From assembly GCA_033296705.1 (NCBI GenBank), contig MU856942.1, positions 1-64,000 of the forward strand: 64,000 nt of DNA. Reading direction: 5' to 3'. The position numbers and the translations under genes were made by a program. A model generated the notes under the pieces. The model ran no database searches. It was given only the letters and a program-made list of their open reading frames with translations, and was not told the origin of the DNA. This stretch comes from Chaetomidium leptoderma (Eukaryota; Ascomycota; Sordariomycetes; Sordariales; Chaetomiaceae). This document shows, in pieces, positions 54,759-64,000 of the stretch (the stretch's first letter is position 1; each line of letters starts with the position of its first letter).

Positions 54759-56935
54759 TCAGTGCACGCCGCTGATCTTGCGCGCCGTGACTGCCGCGGG
54801 CGAGATATTCCCGACGCTGCCGACCCGGCCGCTCGTCTTGCGGACACCGGCCTCGCGGACGCCGCCCCCCCCCGCCGCCGTGGCGCGCTTGGGAGAGCTG
54901 CTGGCGCCGCGGACCTTGGTCAGGACGCCCGAGGCGGACGTAGCGCGCTGGAGCTGGTCGTGGGATTTTGTCTTTGCGATGGCCATGCCGAGGTTCTCGA
55001 TGTCGTTGGACGCGTCATTGTCGATGACTTGGTAGATGGTGGTTGTCGTTGTCGTGGTCTGATGGCTGACGGACCGGTCCCGCCGCTCCGGCGAGAGGGA
55101 TGCAGATGTCTTGCGGTGGCGCATCCGGAGGTTCCACTCCTCGTCCGACTCGTTTCCTCGCGAACGACGCGTCGACGAGATGACTTCGGTCTGGATCTCG
55201 GCCCCAGTCTCTTCTTCGACTGTTGGCACCGCGTTGGTGCTGCGGTTGTACGGGTGATGACGGTCGGCAGCACTCCGCTGGCTCTTGCGCGGCTGGCCTG
55301 GTGTTGGCGCGGGGAGGTAGTCCTCTTGCACGCCGATGGTGTTATCACGAGCGTGGTCCTGGTCAATCTCGCCGAGTGGTGTCCGGACACCGCCCCGGTT
55401 GGGGGGCGTCGACGTCCCGTTCTTGCTCGAGCTGCGGCCGAGGTGCGTCTTTTGCAAGGCGCGGACGGGCGTGCTCGGCTGGTGGTTGCCGTTGGCCTGG
55501 GCAGCGGCGGCAGTGAGGGCGGCCTCCTTGCGCAGCTTCCGCTCAATGCGCTCCTCGACCCACCATTCCCGGAAGGTTCCCTGGTTCAGGTGAAGCCAAT
55601 GCTGTTGAGGCCCGACGACCATGCCTGGCCGCATGAAGCGCATGTAGGAGATGATCTCGTTGGCGGTGAAGCCGTGTCTGTAGATGAGGTAGGCACCAAT
55701 GAGGCAGCCCGTGCGGCCGAGGCCGGCCTTGCAGTGGACGGCAATCCCCTTCTTCTTGACGGTGATCATCTCGTGCGCCATGCGGATGAACTTGCGCACC
55801 ATAGATAGAGGCGGGCAGGTGCCGTCCTCGAAGATCATGTCGATGTGCTGGATGCCCATGGCCTCAAAGTATGAGCTGTCGTAGAGAACCGAGTTGAGGC
55901 GCACGACGAGCCCAATGTTGCGCTCGGTGAAATGTGTGAGGACGTTCTTGAAAGGCGCCGCAAGGGTGGGATGGGCATCAACAGCCGCCAGCGTCTTTGG
56001 TAGGGTCTTCCAGGCCTCGGTGCCCTCGGGCGTGCGAGCCGAGGGTGTGCTCTGGGGCGAGGCAAAGGCAAGGAAGTGGGGGGTGATCCAGTTGAAGTCA
56101 CCCTGCTCGACCCGCTCAAAGCGCTCGTACTCGTCGAGGTCGAAGGTCTCCAAGACGCAGGAGCCCTCCTCCTTGGCCTTCCATACTCCATACACGATGT
56201 CCTGGACCGTGATGCCGTAGTCTGCCTGACTATAGCCGGCGTCTCTGAAGGGCATCAAGGGCGGGTCGACTTGCGCGACGGGTGCCAGGGCGAGGTGGGG
56301 GGGCCACGACTGGATGAGAACCATGTAGCATGCGAGCAAGCAAGAGGCGTTGGCGCGGCCTGTTGTTCACCGTGGTCAGTAACAGCTAGGCAGCAGGATT
56401 CGTTGGTGAGGACATACTGCGCGGGTCTGCCCTGCTCCAAAACACAATCGGCCTGTCTTTGTTTTCCTTGGCGCCCAATATCTCGTGGAACTGCAACGCG
56501 AAGCGGTACAGGTGGCCGATGTGCAGCGGGCCAAAGTCGTGGTGGAAGGCATTGTATAGCAGAGTGTCGTCTACGGTGAAGTAGAATGGCTGCTTGTGAG
56601 TGGGTGTCGGCGCTGGGGACTCGACGGCGCGCGACCTCTTGCTCGGCGAGCGCGGAGGCGGATCGGGGTAGGGGAAGAGCGTGTTGGCATCGGGGGTTTC
56701 GACGTAGGACGCGAGATAGAGACGGTCTGTAATGGTCAGCGATGGACTGGCACAGTTCGTGCGACTGCGCATCGTTTTGACGAGGGAGAACAACAACAAT
56801 AACAAAACACAAGTGATGGGGCCACGAATGCGACCGGGTGCGGGGGTTTTTCCTGAAAGCTGCTCGGCGCAACATACCTGGAATATACTCAATAATCTGC
56901 CCCAGATTACTGGCGTGGCGAGTAGAAGGAGCCAT
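54759..56935 (-). CDS. cdc14: Dual-specificity phosphatase CDC14
   Basis: Three exons (56935-56878, 56726-56418, 56359-54759; introns 151 and 58 nt) give 655 residues. Cdc14 reverses Cdk phosphorylation at mitotic exit and in septation. The N-terminal DSP-like A domain contains DRLYLASYV and FHHDFGPLHIGHLYRF. The catalytic B domain has the P-loop HCKAGLGRTGCLIGAYLI with Cys332 and Arg338, and the general-acid loop is DMIFEDGTCPP. The signature IISYMRFMRPGMVVGPQQHWL follows. The last 280 residues are disordered, Ser/Arg/Pro-rich and contain many SP/TP Cdk-type sites. An RRSRGNE-like basic patch could serve localisation. The start is the short first exon MAPSTRHASNLGQIIEYIP, joined in frame to DRLYLASYV. 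Confidence 0.95.
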
Positions 56936-57673
56936 GTCGAGGAGGCTCTGCGCTGCCGTTGTCGGTCGGGGAGGGAAGTGCTGCTGCCGCGCGCGTGGGC
57001 ATGTACGGTTACGATGAAATCTGATGCGCCGCCTCCTGCGATTCGGAGCACGTGAGGCTATGACGAAATGAAGCTTTGTTGCGCTTGTTGTTTGGTTCGG
57101 GGCGTGATGGACGAGAAAGAAAGCACAGCCGAGCTCCAGACGCGCGAATGCTGTTGAGGGTCGAGGAAGGAACAATTGTACTCGTCAACAATGCTGATGG
57201 TGTGCAAACCCCAAAAGCCCGAAGCGGTGGCGATGGCAACCTGCGTCAATGATGGATGCAATTGGGAAGGAGGAGATGCGGGCAACCGATGCTTGTGGGC
57301 GAGGTTTTGTATGGAACGGCGGCCAGCGATGTTTTTGGTTGTTGTTATGGCCTTGCTTCAGGGACCCCCAACGATGGCAGCTGGTAGCCAATCAGCGCTG
57401 TGCATTCACCTCCGGGGGGCAGGTCGCCATGGCAACAGGGCTGGGCCAGCTTTGTGCCAGTGGAGCCTTGCTCTTCAAGGGTCCGTCCCGTAACCGTCCA
57501 TTCCGCAGCAATTAACGTTATCTTATCGGCCAGCAAGCCGTTGGCTGCCCCACCATCAATGGATGCGATGCTTGCATCTCTGGAATCTGAACCTCGTCAT
57601 CCGTCACCACTCTGCGACGGATCCCGCGGCCGCCAGACTTGTTAGTGCCAGCACAGCACAGCACAACACAGCC
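56936..57673. promoter_or_regulatory. Bidirectional promoter of cdc14 and pcc1
   Basis: A 738-bp divergent gap. A CCAATCAG element occurs near 57387. A CACAGCACAGCACAA run directly precedes the pcc1 ATG. No other site was assigned. Confidence 0.5.
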
Positions 57674-58106
57674 ATGGCGACCGACACGGCAGCTGGCTTC
57701 CCCTGCGCGCTGTACGTCACATCCTGAGACAACACATTCCACTTCAAAACACGCCCTATGAATGAATCTCTAGAGCAATTACCCCGCTAACTTAACCGCC
57801 TGCTTCCTTCGTCACAGCACGCTCGACCTCCCCTTCCCCGATGCGCGCCTCGCCTCGGTGGCCCTCCAGGCGCTGCGCGTCGACAAGGAGCTTTCATCCC
57901 TGGTGAAGCGCGACCTTTCGGCCGTTGCCTCCGAAGGGTCATCGGACCCCACCGTCCTCCGAATCGAGTACTCAGCCGCGACCAACCGCATGCTACGCGT
58001 TGCCGTCAACTCCTTTCTCGAAAGCCTTGCCTTGGTGCTGGAGGTCCAGGAAGAGCTGGATGTCGATGTTGTGGAAGCGCGGCAAGGACAGGAGAAGAGC
58101 GGGTGA
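57674..58106 (+). CDS. pcc1: EKC/KEOPS complex subunit Pcc1
   Basis: Two exons (57674-57711, 57818-58106; 106-nt intron, GTACGT...ACAG) give 108 residues. Pcc1 is the small dimerisation subunit of the KEOPS complex, which makes the t6A37 modification of ANN-decoding tRNAs and affects telomeres and transcription. The frame matches the family: LDLPFPDARLASVALQALRVDKEL, then LRIEYSAATNRMLRVAVNSFLESL and a C-terminal helix. The length is slightly above yeast Pcc1 (88). The join across the intron (CAL-TLDLPFP) is fixed by frame. It is divergent from cdc14 and convergent with swd3. Confidence 0.92.
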
Positions 58107-58403
58107 CGGCTGTGACCCCTGCGGGTGGTCTGAATTAACCATTGGCCGAATGAACCCGGCCGAGCATCACCGAACACCCCATTAAGCAGGATATGGAACT
58201 GCGGTAAAGAGAGGGATGGAGGCGGAAGGTGTAGCGCATGCGCAAAGTCAACACTGCATCAGAAACGCCCGTCCGTTGTGCGCAAGGCTAACTAAGAGTC
58301 GGATGTCTGCCTGTCAGAGCGGGTATCATGATTCGGGGTTTGGAGCCCTCGACTGGCTAGCCGGGAATATCATCTAGACGTATTCTGGCAGCTGCCCTTT
58401 TAG

Positions 58404-60369
58404 TCACACCTGTTCCTCCTTGACGTGCTGTCCAGGCGACCCTGCATCAGCTCCAACGTGCCGCTGCAGCTCCTCGTCCGCCATCGCAGCATCATCTGCC
58501 ATGGCCGCATCATCAGGAGTATCCTCCTCGCCCACGTGCCCATTGACCCCATTCGCCGTATTGGAGTCCCCAACCTCCTGCCCGGGATGACCACTCCCTG
58601 GCCGGTGCCTAAACACCTTGATCAAGCCGTCCTGACCGGCGCTCACCATGGTGGCGCCGTGGACGTCGACGCAGAAGCACACGCCCTCATGCGCGCCCTC
58701 GATCCGCTGAACCACCGTCTTACTCCCGACGTCCCACAGGACGATATCACCGTCCTCGCTGGCCGACGCGATGAAGGCTTGCTCTCGGGTGCGGCTGCTG
58801 CTGCCGCCGCCACCATCGTTTGCGCCGTCCTCGCCCACCCCATCATCGGCGTCCGAAAGCACGCCGAAGCATCCGCCAATCGAGAAGCCCTTGTTCGCAT
58901 GGCCCTGGTAGGTCTTCTTGACGGAGCCCGAGACATAGTCCCACAGCCGGATGGAGTTGTCGAGGTTGAAGGCGAGCACGAACCGGCCGTTGGGGCTGAA
59001 GCAGACGTTGGTGACGGCCGGGTTGTCCTCGTGTACCAGGGTGCGCAGACACTGGCCGGTGGATGTATCCCAGACGCGGCTGGAATTCGGTCAGTATGCC
59101 CATCAAAGATAGCAAAAAGAGAAAGAAACGAGACAGAAAACAGAAAGAAAAAACTCACATCAACCCATCCGTAGAACAACTCACCACCAAGGTCCCGTCC
59201 CTGCAAAAGTCAACCCCGCTCACGGGGTCACTATGCGCCGGCAAGCTGCGCATCAGCCTCCCAGCCCGCACATCCCACAGGAAAACGGCCTCGTCATAGC
59301 TCCCACTGGCGAGAATATTCCCCTTTGGCGAAAACGCCAAACAATACACATAATTATGATGCCCCAACAACGGTCCCCGCCCCGTCCTCCCGCCCCGCAC
59401 CCCTTCCCCCGTCACGCCCAAGCGCGCCCTCCTCGCGGCCAATTTCGCCGACATATTCTTGGCCGCCCCCGGTCCACCACCACCACATGCCCCTGTCACC
59501 CCCGTCCCGGCGGCGGCGGCAGCGACAACAGGATTCTCCCGATGCGCCACAGCATGCGCCGGACTGCCCGTGACCCGATCCCACAGCCGGATGGCCTTGT
59601 CATCAGACCCCGTCGCGAGCGTGTGGCTTCCCGGGGCCCAGGCCAGACAGGACACGCCGGCCATGTGGCCGACGAGCGTCTCGAGGTGGGCGCCCGTGGC
59701 GGCGTCCCAGATCTTGGCGGTGCCGTCGGCCGAGGCCGAGGCGATCCAGCGGCCGTCGGGGGAGATGCGGACTTGGGAGACGGCGAGGGTGTGGCCTTTG
59801 AGGAGGAGGCTGGGGTGGTAGTTGGGGCGGATGGGTGGTTGGTCGTCGTGGGGTTGGTGGTGGTGGTGTTTGTCGTGGGGGGTTGGTTGCGGGTGGGAGG
59901 TGGAGGAGAGGCTTCGGCTTCGGCTTCGGCTTTCGCTTCTGCTTCGGCTTGGGGTTTGGCTTCGAGAGTGGCTGCGCGAGATGGAGCGCGAGCGGGAGTA
60001 GGAGGCGCTGCGGGAGCGGGAACGGAGTCTTGATTGCGATCGTGAGCGGGTGGGTGAGCGTGAGTGGGATCTTGAGCGGGATCTTGATGGCGAGGAGCGG
60101 TATCGTCGTCTTCTGCTATCGTCGTCGTCCTCGTCGTCAATTATAGGGCTTCCGCCCCTACTCCTGCTTTGCGAACGACTGCTCGGTGGACCGCGCCGAA
60201 TCGAGAGGCTCTGATCGGGGAGGTGGCCAGCGTTGGGCGGGGAGCTTTGCGGTGCGCCGTTGGGCGACCCATATCGCGGTGTGGAATCGAGGCTGTCATC
60301 CTGCACCCGACGCCGCTTCGACGGTGGTTCCGTGATGGGTATCCCCGCTGCCGAGTTGAGATCCGACAT
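58404..60369 (-). CDS. swd3: WD40 protein Swd3 (COMPASS/Set1 complex subunit)
   Basis: Two exons (60369-59159, 59079-58404; 79-nt intron, GTGAGT...CCAG) give 628 residues. About seven WD40 repeats occupy residues 188-560. Successive repeat ends read TAKIWD, AIRLWD, AVFLWD, LIRVWD, SIRLWD, DIVLWD and LIKVFR. This is the WDR5/Swd3 propeller of the H3K4 methyltransferase complex, as judged from the GHTLAVSQVRISPDGRWIASAS start and the STDGLIRVWDTSTGQCLRTL block. Residues about 62-165 form an RS-like domain of alternating Arg-Ser, followed by a His-rich linker. A Gly/Ala insert separates repeats 2 and 3. The tail is acidic. Yeast Swd3 (315 residues) and human WDR5 (334) lack such an N-terminus. 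Confidence 0.88.
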
Positions 60370-60885
60370 GATTTATTTTGGGCATGTGTGGTGATGGTGG
60401 ACAATTCGCAGTCCTTGGGGTTCCGAAAGTTGGTCGCGTTTTGGCGCGTTGGTGGTTGCAAGCATGCGACAGGGTGCTAAATTCAAGTGGATCCTGGACT
60501 CCAGGTCCCGTCCGTTCCATTGGCCACATCCAATTGATTCAACTTCAACAAAATGGAACGGGGAAATCGAGTTCCTTTGCAAGAGAACGTTTGGCATCCC
60601 AGATGACCGTCTCGGCATAGTTATCTCAAGACCCAGCTCTTCGATGGCTCCGTAGCCCTAAACACAAACTTTGAAATCTAAACTTCAACAAAAGTCGCCG
60701 ATTATTTGACGTGTACCCAGCGAAAGCGGCAAGAAATCTCAGGGGCTGGAACTCGATAAAATCCACGATTTTCACTGGTTATTATGAAGAGTGTTTATAT
60801 TCCTGAATTTATATCACACCTAGGTATGCTTGGGGCCACATGATACGTATCAATTTTCGCCATCAGCCAGCTTGTCATGTCGGGT
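60370..60885. other. Intergenic, swd3 promoter and secreted-protein terminator
   Basis: It contains the swd3 upstream region (minus strand) and the 3' flank of the secreted protein gene, with AT-rich sequence near 60775-60830. No gene was seen. Confidence 0.5.
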
Positions 60886-61557
60886 TCAGATTCCGGCAAT
60901 GTTGACCTGCATCCATCTGTTGGTGAGGCAGATCTCGCTGCCCACAATCGTATCGTCGGATCGCCAGCAGTTGTCAAAGATGACTCCGGCAGTGCGAGCG
61001 ACATCGTTGCTGAGGAGAGCCGTGTTAGTATACACTATACATGCCTGGGGTCGACCCAAGCAGTAGTGTATGACTTACCAGTTTGCTGTCTGCAGGCCGG
61101 AGGCGCCCTTGCTGCCGACAATCTCGGCGCGACCGGAGCGGCAGAACTGAATATCGGATCGCTCCGGGCCAATGCCGCACTGGACTCCATTTTGGCCTTG
61201 GCGGGCGAGGTAGTCGACGCAGGCGGCAGCATCCCGTCCCTGTCAAGGGCAACAACCTATCAGCATCAAATCCGGTTTCATAGGGACCCGACAGCAGGGA
61301 CATACCGGAGCACGTTTCCAGCCGATTGATTCTTGGTCGCATCTGATTCTCTTCTGAAGGCCGCCAGCAGAGCCAACCACGTCAGCCGCATTGGCTGCGG
61401 CGACAGCCTCGTCGACCGTCAGAGCGGTGTCGGGGTTGGCGATGATGTCCTCAACCCAACGCTCGAAGGAGAAGGTGGTTCCAGAGGTCTCGGCCGGGGC
61501 GGCGGCCACCGAGGCAGTCATGGCCAGGGCGACCAGGGGAAGGGCGAATTTGACCAT
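60886..61557 (-). CDS. Small secreted cysteine-containing protein
   Basis: Three exons (61557-61306, 61239-61079, 61009-60886; introns 66 and 69 nt) give 178 residues. A clear signal peptide (MVKFALPLVALAMTASVAAAPA) is followed by a pro-like segment with a possible KR processing site (GLQKRIRC, about 68-73). The mature part would be about 108 residues with seven cysteines, including AAACVDYLARQG, VQCGIGP, IQFCRSG, NCNDVART, DNCWRS and EICLTN. It has no transmembrane anchor. I do not recognise a named family, but the pattern resembles conserved fungal secreted proteins of unknown function. The presence of a KR site suggests Kex2 maturation (inference). Confidence 0.8.
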
Positions 61558-62468
61558 CTTGGCTGTTGTTGTTTTGGGATTTGGATTTGGACTTGAGGCT
61601 CGGGGGAAACAACTGCTGGTCGGTCCATGATGGCGGGAGTCGTCTCGCTCCTAGTTATACAGGTTTTCCTCGCGACCCTGGATGTCGGTCGACTTGGCCC
61701 CCAAACTCATCAAGTCTCCACGCTGACGGAGCAATGTGTGAGCCGTCTCGGAGGATGTTGAATGTGACATTAGGTAGCATCCTCGAGGCATCTCTCGTCT
61801 CACACGTTGCACGACCCATCGCTGTCAGTGAAATGCTCGGGAGATGATTGGTGTGATAGAGGCAGCGTCGACTTGGGGTCCAAGATTTACACCGGGGTTC
61901 ATCCTTCGTAGCACAGGGCAGCCAATGACCGGATCGGTGACGTGGTGATCAGATGTTTACATTCCACGATGGAGCCCGAGTGAGCCGCTGAGTCGCCGAG
62001 TTTCTTCTCCTCACGGATTGGCTTCCAGCTCCGGTGCCGATCTCCCGGCCGCGAACTAGGGGACGGGAGTGACGGTGTGACACGAGGAGGGTTGGCGGAC
62101 AATAGCCGCTGCAGTCAGCGTTGCTCAGGGGCTTTAGTGCTGACTTTGCTATGTATCCTTTTGGTCTTTCAGGAAGGTGGAAACCCGGGAATGATGAGCT
62201 GGGCTTGTTGAAGTTATTGCTTCCAAAGTGTGTGGTGACGAATGGTAAAAGCTTGTCGGTGCTTGCTGCAAAAATATATTAATTAATTTTAGGCTCCGAT
62301 GCGGGGCATTCCGAACCAGTCATCACAAGAGTTCGGGCGCAGCGCCAATCGTTTCGGGCCTAGACCCAGGGGCGATGCTCTGCAGTGTGGGAACTCAACT
62401 CCCGCACACACCATCAAGGTACCGATTCAAGGTCCCCGGGCCAGCGTCCAGACTCCAGAACGGCCAAA
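61558..62468. other. Divergent intergenic region (secreted protein / isc1)
   Basis: A 911-bp gap between divergent starts. It includes an AT-rich patch at 62272-62292 (ATATATTAATTAATTTTA) about 180 bp upstream of isc1, a possible nucleosome-free promoter core. No coding exon was recognised. Confidence 0.5.
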
Positions 62469-64000
62469 ATGCAAGACGTGCCGGATGAGATCAACGTCGT
62501 CACGCTCAACTGCTGGGGCCTCAAGTACATCTCCAAACTGCGCCGCGAGCGGCTGACCGAGATTGGCCGCCAGCTCGCCATCGCCAGCCCGCAACCGCAC
62601 ATTGTCGCGCTGCAGGAGTGCTTCACCCAGGAGGACTACCACAGCATCCGCCGCCAGACCCGCTTCATCCTCCCCTATGCCAAGTTCTATCACGGCGCCG
62701 CCTTCGGGGCCGGCCTGGCCATCCTCTCGCGATGGCCCATCGAGGAGAGCACCATGTACCGCTACCCGCTGAACGGCCGTCCGACCGCCTTCTGGCGCGG
62801 CGACTGGTACGTTGGGAAGGGGGTCGCCTGTGCCAAGATCCGCTACGGTCCGGCCGCGAAGCAGGTCGTCGAGGTCTTCAACACCCACACCCACTCTCCT
62901 TACGAGGGCGGGAGGCCCGACGACTCGTACCTCTGCCACCGCACCGCGCAAGCTTGGGAGATGGCCAAGCTGTTGCGCGGCGCCGCCGAGCGTGGCCACC
63001 TCGTGCTCGCTATGGGTGACTTCAACATGATCCCCATGTCGCCCGAGCACCAGCTTGTCACGACTCTTGCGCCCGTCCGGGACGTGTGGCGGGTTCTGCA
63101 CCCGGACAGCTCCGTGGGGCCGGCCCATCACCCGGCCGAAGAGGCCCGCCGTCGCCCTGTCCCCACCGCCGAGTTCAACATCCAGGAGAACGGCGCTGCC
63201 TCGGACGGGCCGACCAACACCTGGCGCTGGACCAAGGCGCAGCAAAAGCGACTGGGGCCGGGCAAGCTCCCAGTACCAGTCTCACCAGACACTCCCGGTA
63301 GGTCATATCTCTCTACGCTCCCTTGCCCTACTTACTAACCCCCCTGAAGACCCCCTCGGGAAGCGGCTGGACTACATCTTTGCCGGCTCCGGCGACATCG
63401 ACGCCCTGGGCGGCGGATGGGTAGTCAAGCAGGCACGGGTAGGCATGATGATGCGGCACCCGGAGCTGGGCTGCTCGCTGAGCGACCACTTCGCCGTAGA
63501 AGCCACCCTCACCTTTTTCCCTTCGCCACAACCCTCGCCCTCACCCTCACCCTCACCCCGTGCATCCGCCGAACCGCCCTCCAACCGCGACTCCTCCCCG
63601 ACCGCAACCGGCACCCTCCAACCCCCCGACTCACCCTTACTACCACCACTAACAACAGCCAAAACCGACTCAGCCCTCCAGAACGGCACCTTCCTCCACT
63701 CCGCCCCACCAAGCTCAACCCACCTCCCCCGATCCCGATCCCCATCCCCATCTTTATCCGGATCACCCCCCCCCCCCCCCCCCCCACCCCAAACCTTCCC
63801 TCCCCACTTCAACCCCCCCACCCTCCCAGCCCCAACCCACTCCCAAATCCTAACCCTCATCAAAACCTACACGGCCCGCGAACAGCGCCAACAGACCTGG
63901 CGCGCCCGCCATTTCTTTGTCTCCCTGCTCGTCAGCACAGCCTGTCTCGTGGCGGTGTGGTTCAGCCCGGCCAACTACGTGGCCTTTCTCCTCGTGCTGG
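62469..64000 (+). CDS. isc1: Inositol phosphosphingolipid phospholipase C (Isc1), 5' part
   Basis: Exons 62469-63297 and 63350 to the window edge (52-nt intron, GTAGGT...GAAG). The 3' end is outside the window. Isc1/nSMase2-type enzymes release ceramide from inositol phosphosphingolipids. The endonuclease/exonuclease/phosphatase fold is present: LNCWGLKYIS near 15-24, catalytic LQECF near 52, the AGLAILSRWP region, THTHSPYEGG, MGDFNMIPM near 185, LDYIF and the final SDHFAVEATL. A long Pro/Ser-rich linker follows, containing a 20-C tract coding for a Pro run, and then the first C-terminal membrane span (FFVSLLVSTACLVAVWF) near the edge. Yeast Isc1 has two such spans. Confidence 0.92.
63766..63785 (+). 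repeat. Poly-C tract of 20 bases in the isc1 coding sequence
   Basis: Twenty consecutive C bases within a Pro-coding run of the linker between catalytic domain and membrane spans. At this length the frame stays open through the following segment to the window edge. Confidence 0.9.

Overview
The window is nuclear DNA of a filamentous ascomycete, most likely a sordariomycete of the Chaetomiaceae/Sordariales type. This is judged from GC-rich coding sequence, many 50-80 nt introns with CTAAC or CTGAC branch sites, an intron-bearing tRNA, and a fungus-specific gene set (QCR9, IZH3-type PAQR, BUB2, fungal secreted proteins, a perithecial-type kinase). It holds 21 protein genes and one tRNA. Two protein models are interrupted, and the last gene runs off the right edge. 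Exon limits were set by hand from splice consensus, frame and conserved protein motifs. Several starts were moved to the first sensible ATG.

Region by region. 0-9 kb: tRNA-Ala(UGC), a NADAR-domain protein, then nuclear genes for mitochondrial proteins (tim44, uS11m/mrps18, bcs1, qcr9) around the EJC-recycling factor PYM. 9.9-16.4 kb: a 2145-residue UBR1-type N-recognin. 17-21.3 kb: a CinA C-terminal-domain gene with a one-base frameshift, converging on an AGC/NDR-like kinase whose frame holds two UAG codons. 22-25 kb: a nucleolar FKBP and a DJ-1/PfpI protein. 27.6-29.8 kb: a membrane GT2 glycosyltransferase. 33.7-38 kb: a THOC5-like protein, an IZH3-type PAQR protein and a four-exon secreted cysteine-rich protein. 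40-50 kb: BUB2, a SulP sulfate permease and a SWIM zinc-finger protein. 54.7-64 kb: CDC14, PCC1, SWD3, a small secreted cysteine-containing protein and the 5' part of ISC1. Long stretches without supportable genes lie at 25.0-27.6, 29.8-33.7, 37.9-40.3, 42.0-44.7 and 50.0-54.7 kb.

The strongest observation is the kinase at 17961-21275. All catalytic motifs and more than 1000 codons are intact, yet UAG stands at codons 520 and 610. The second replaces the first Trp of the DWWS motif of subdomain IX. In both places the A is the second base of a predicted hairpin loop and UAG to UGG would give Trp. This is the signature of ADAR-independent A-to-I stop-loss editing described for the perithecium-specific kinase PUK1 of Fusarium and its Neurospora counterpart. 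The gene is therefore better read as an edited, sexual-stage kinase than as a pseudogene. Other points are a GC-AG intron and an ATG-only exon in qcr9, an RS-like domain on SWD3, an in-frame stop-free intron in the FKBP active-site region, and a 20-C tract inside the ISC1 coding sequence.
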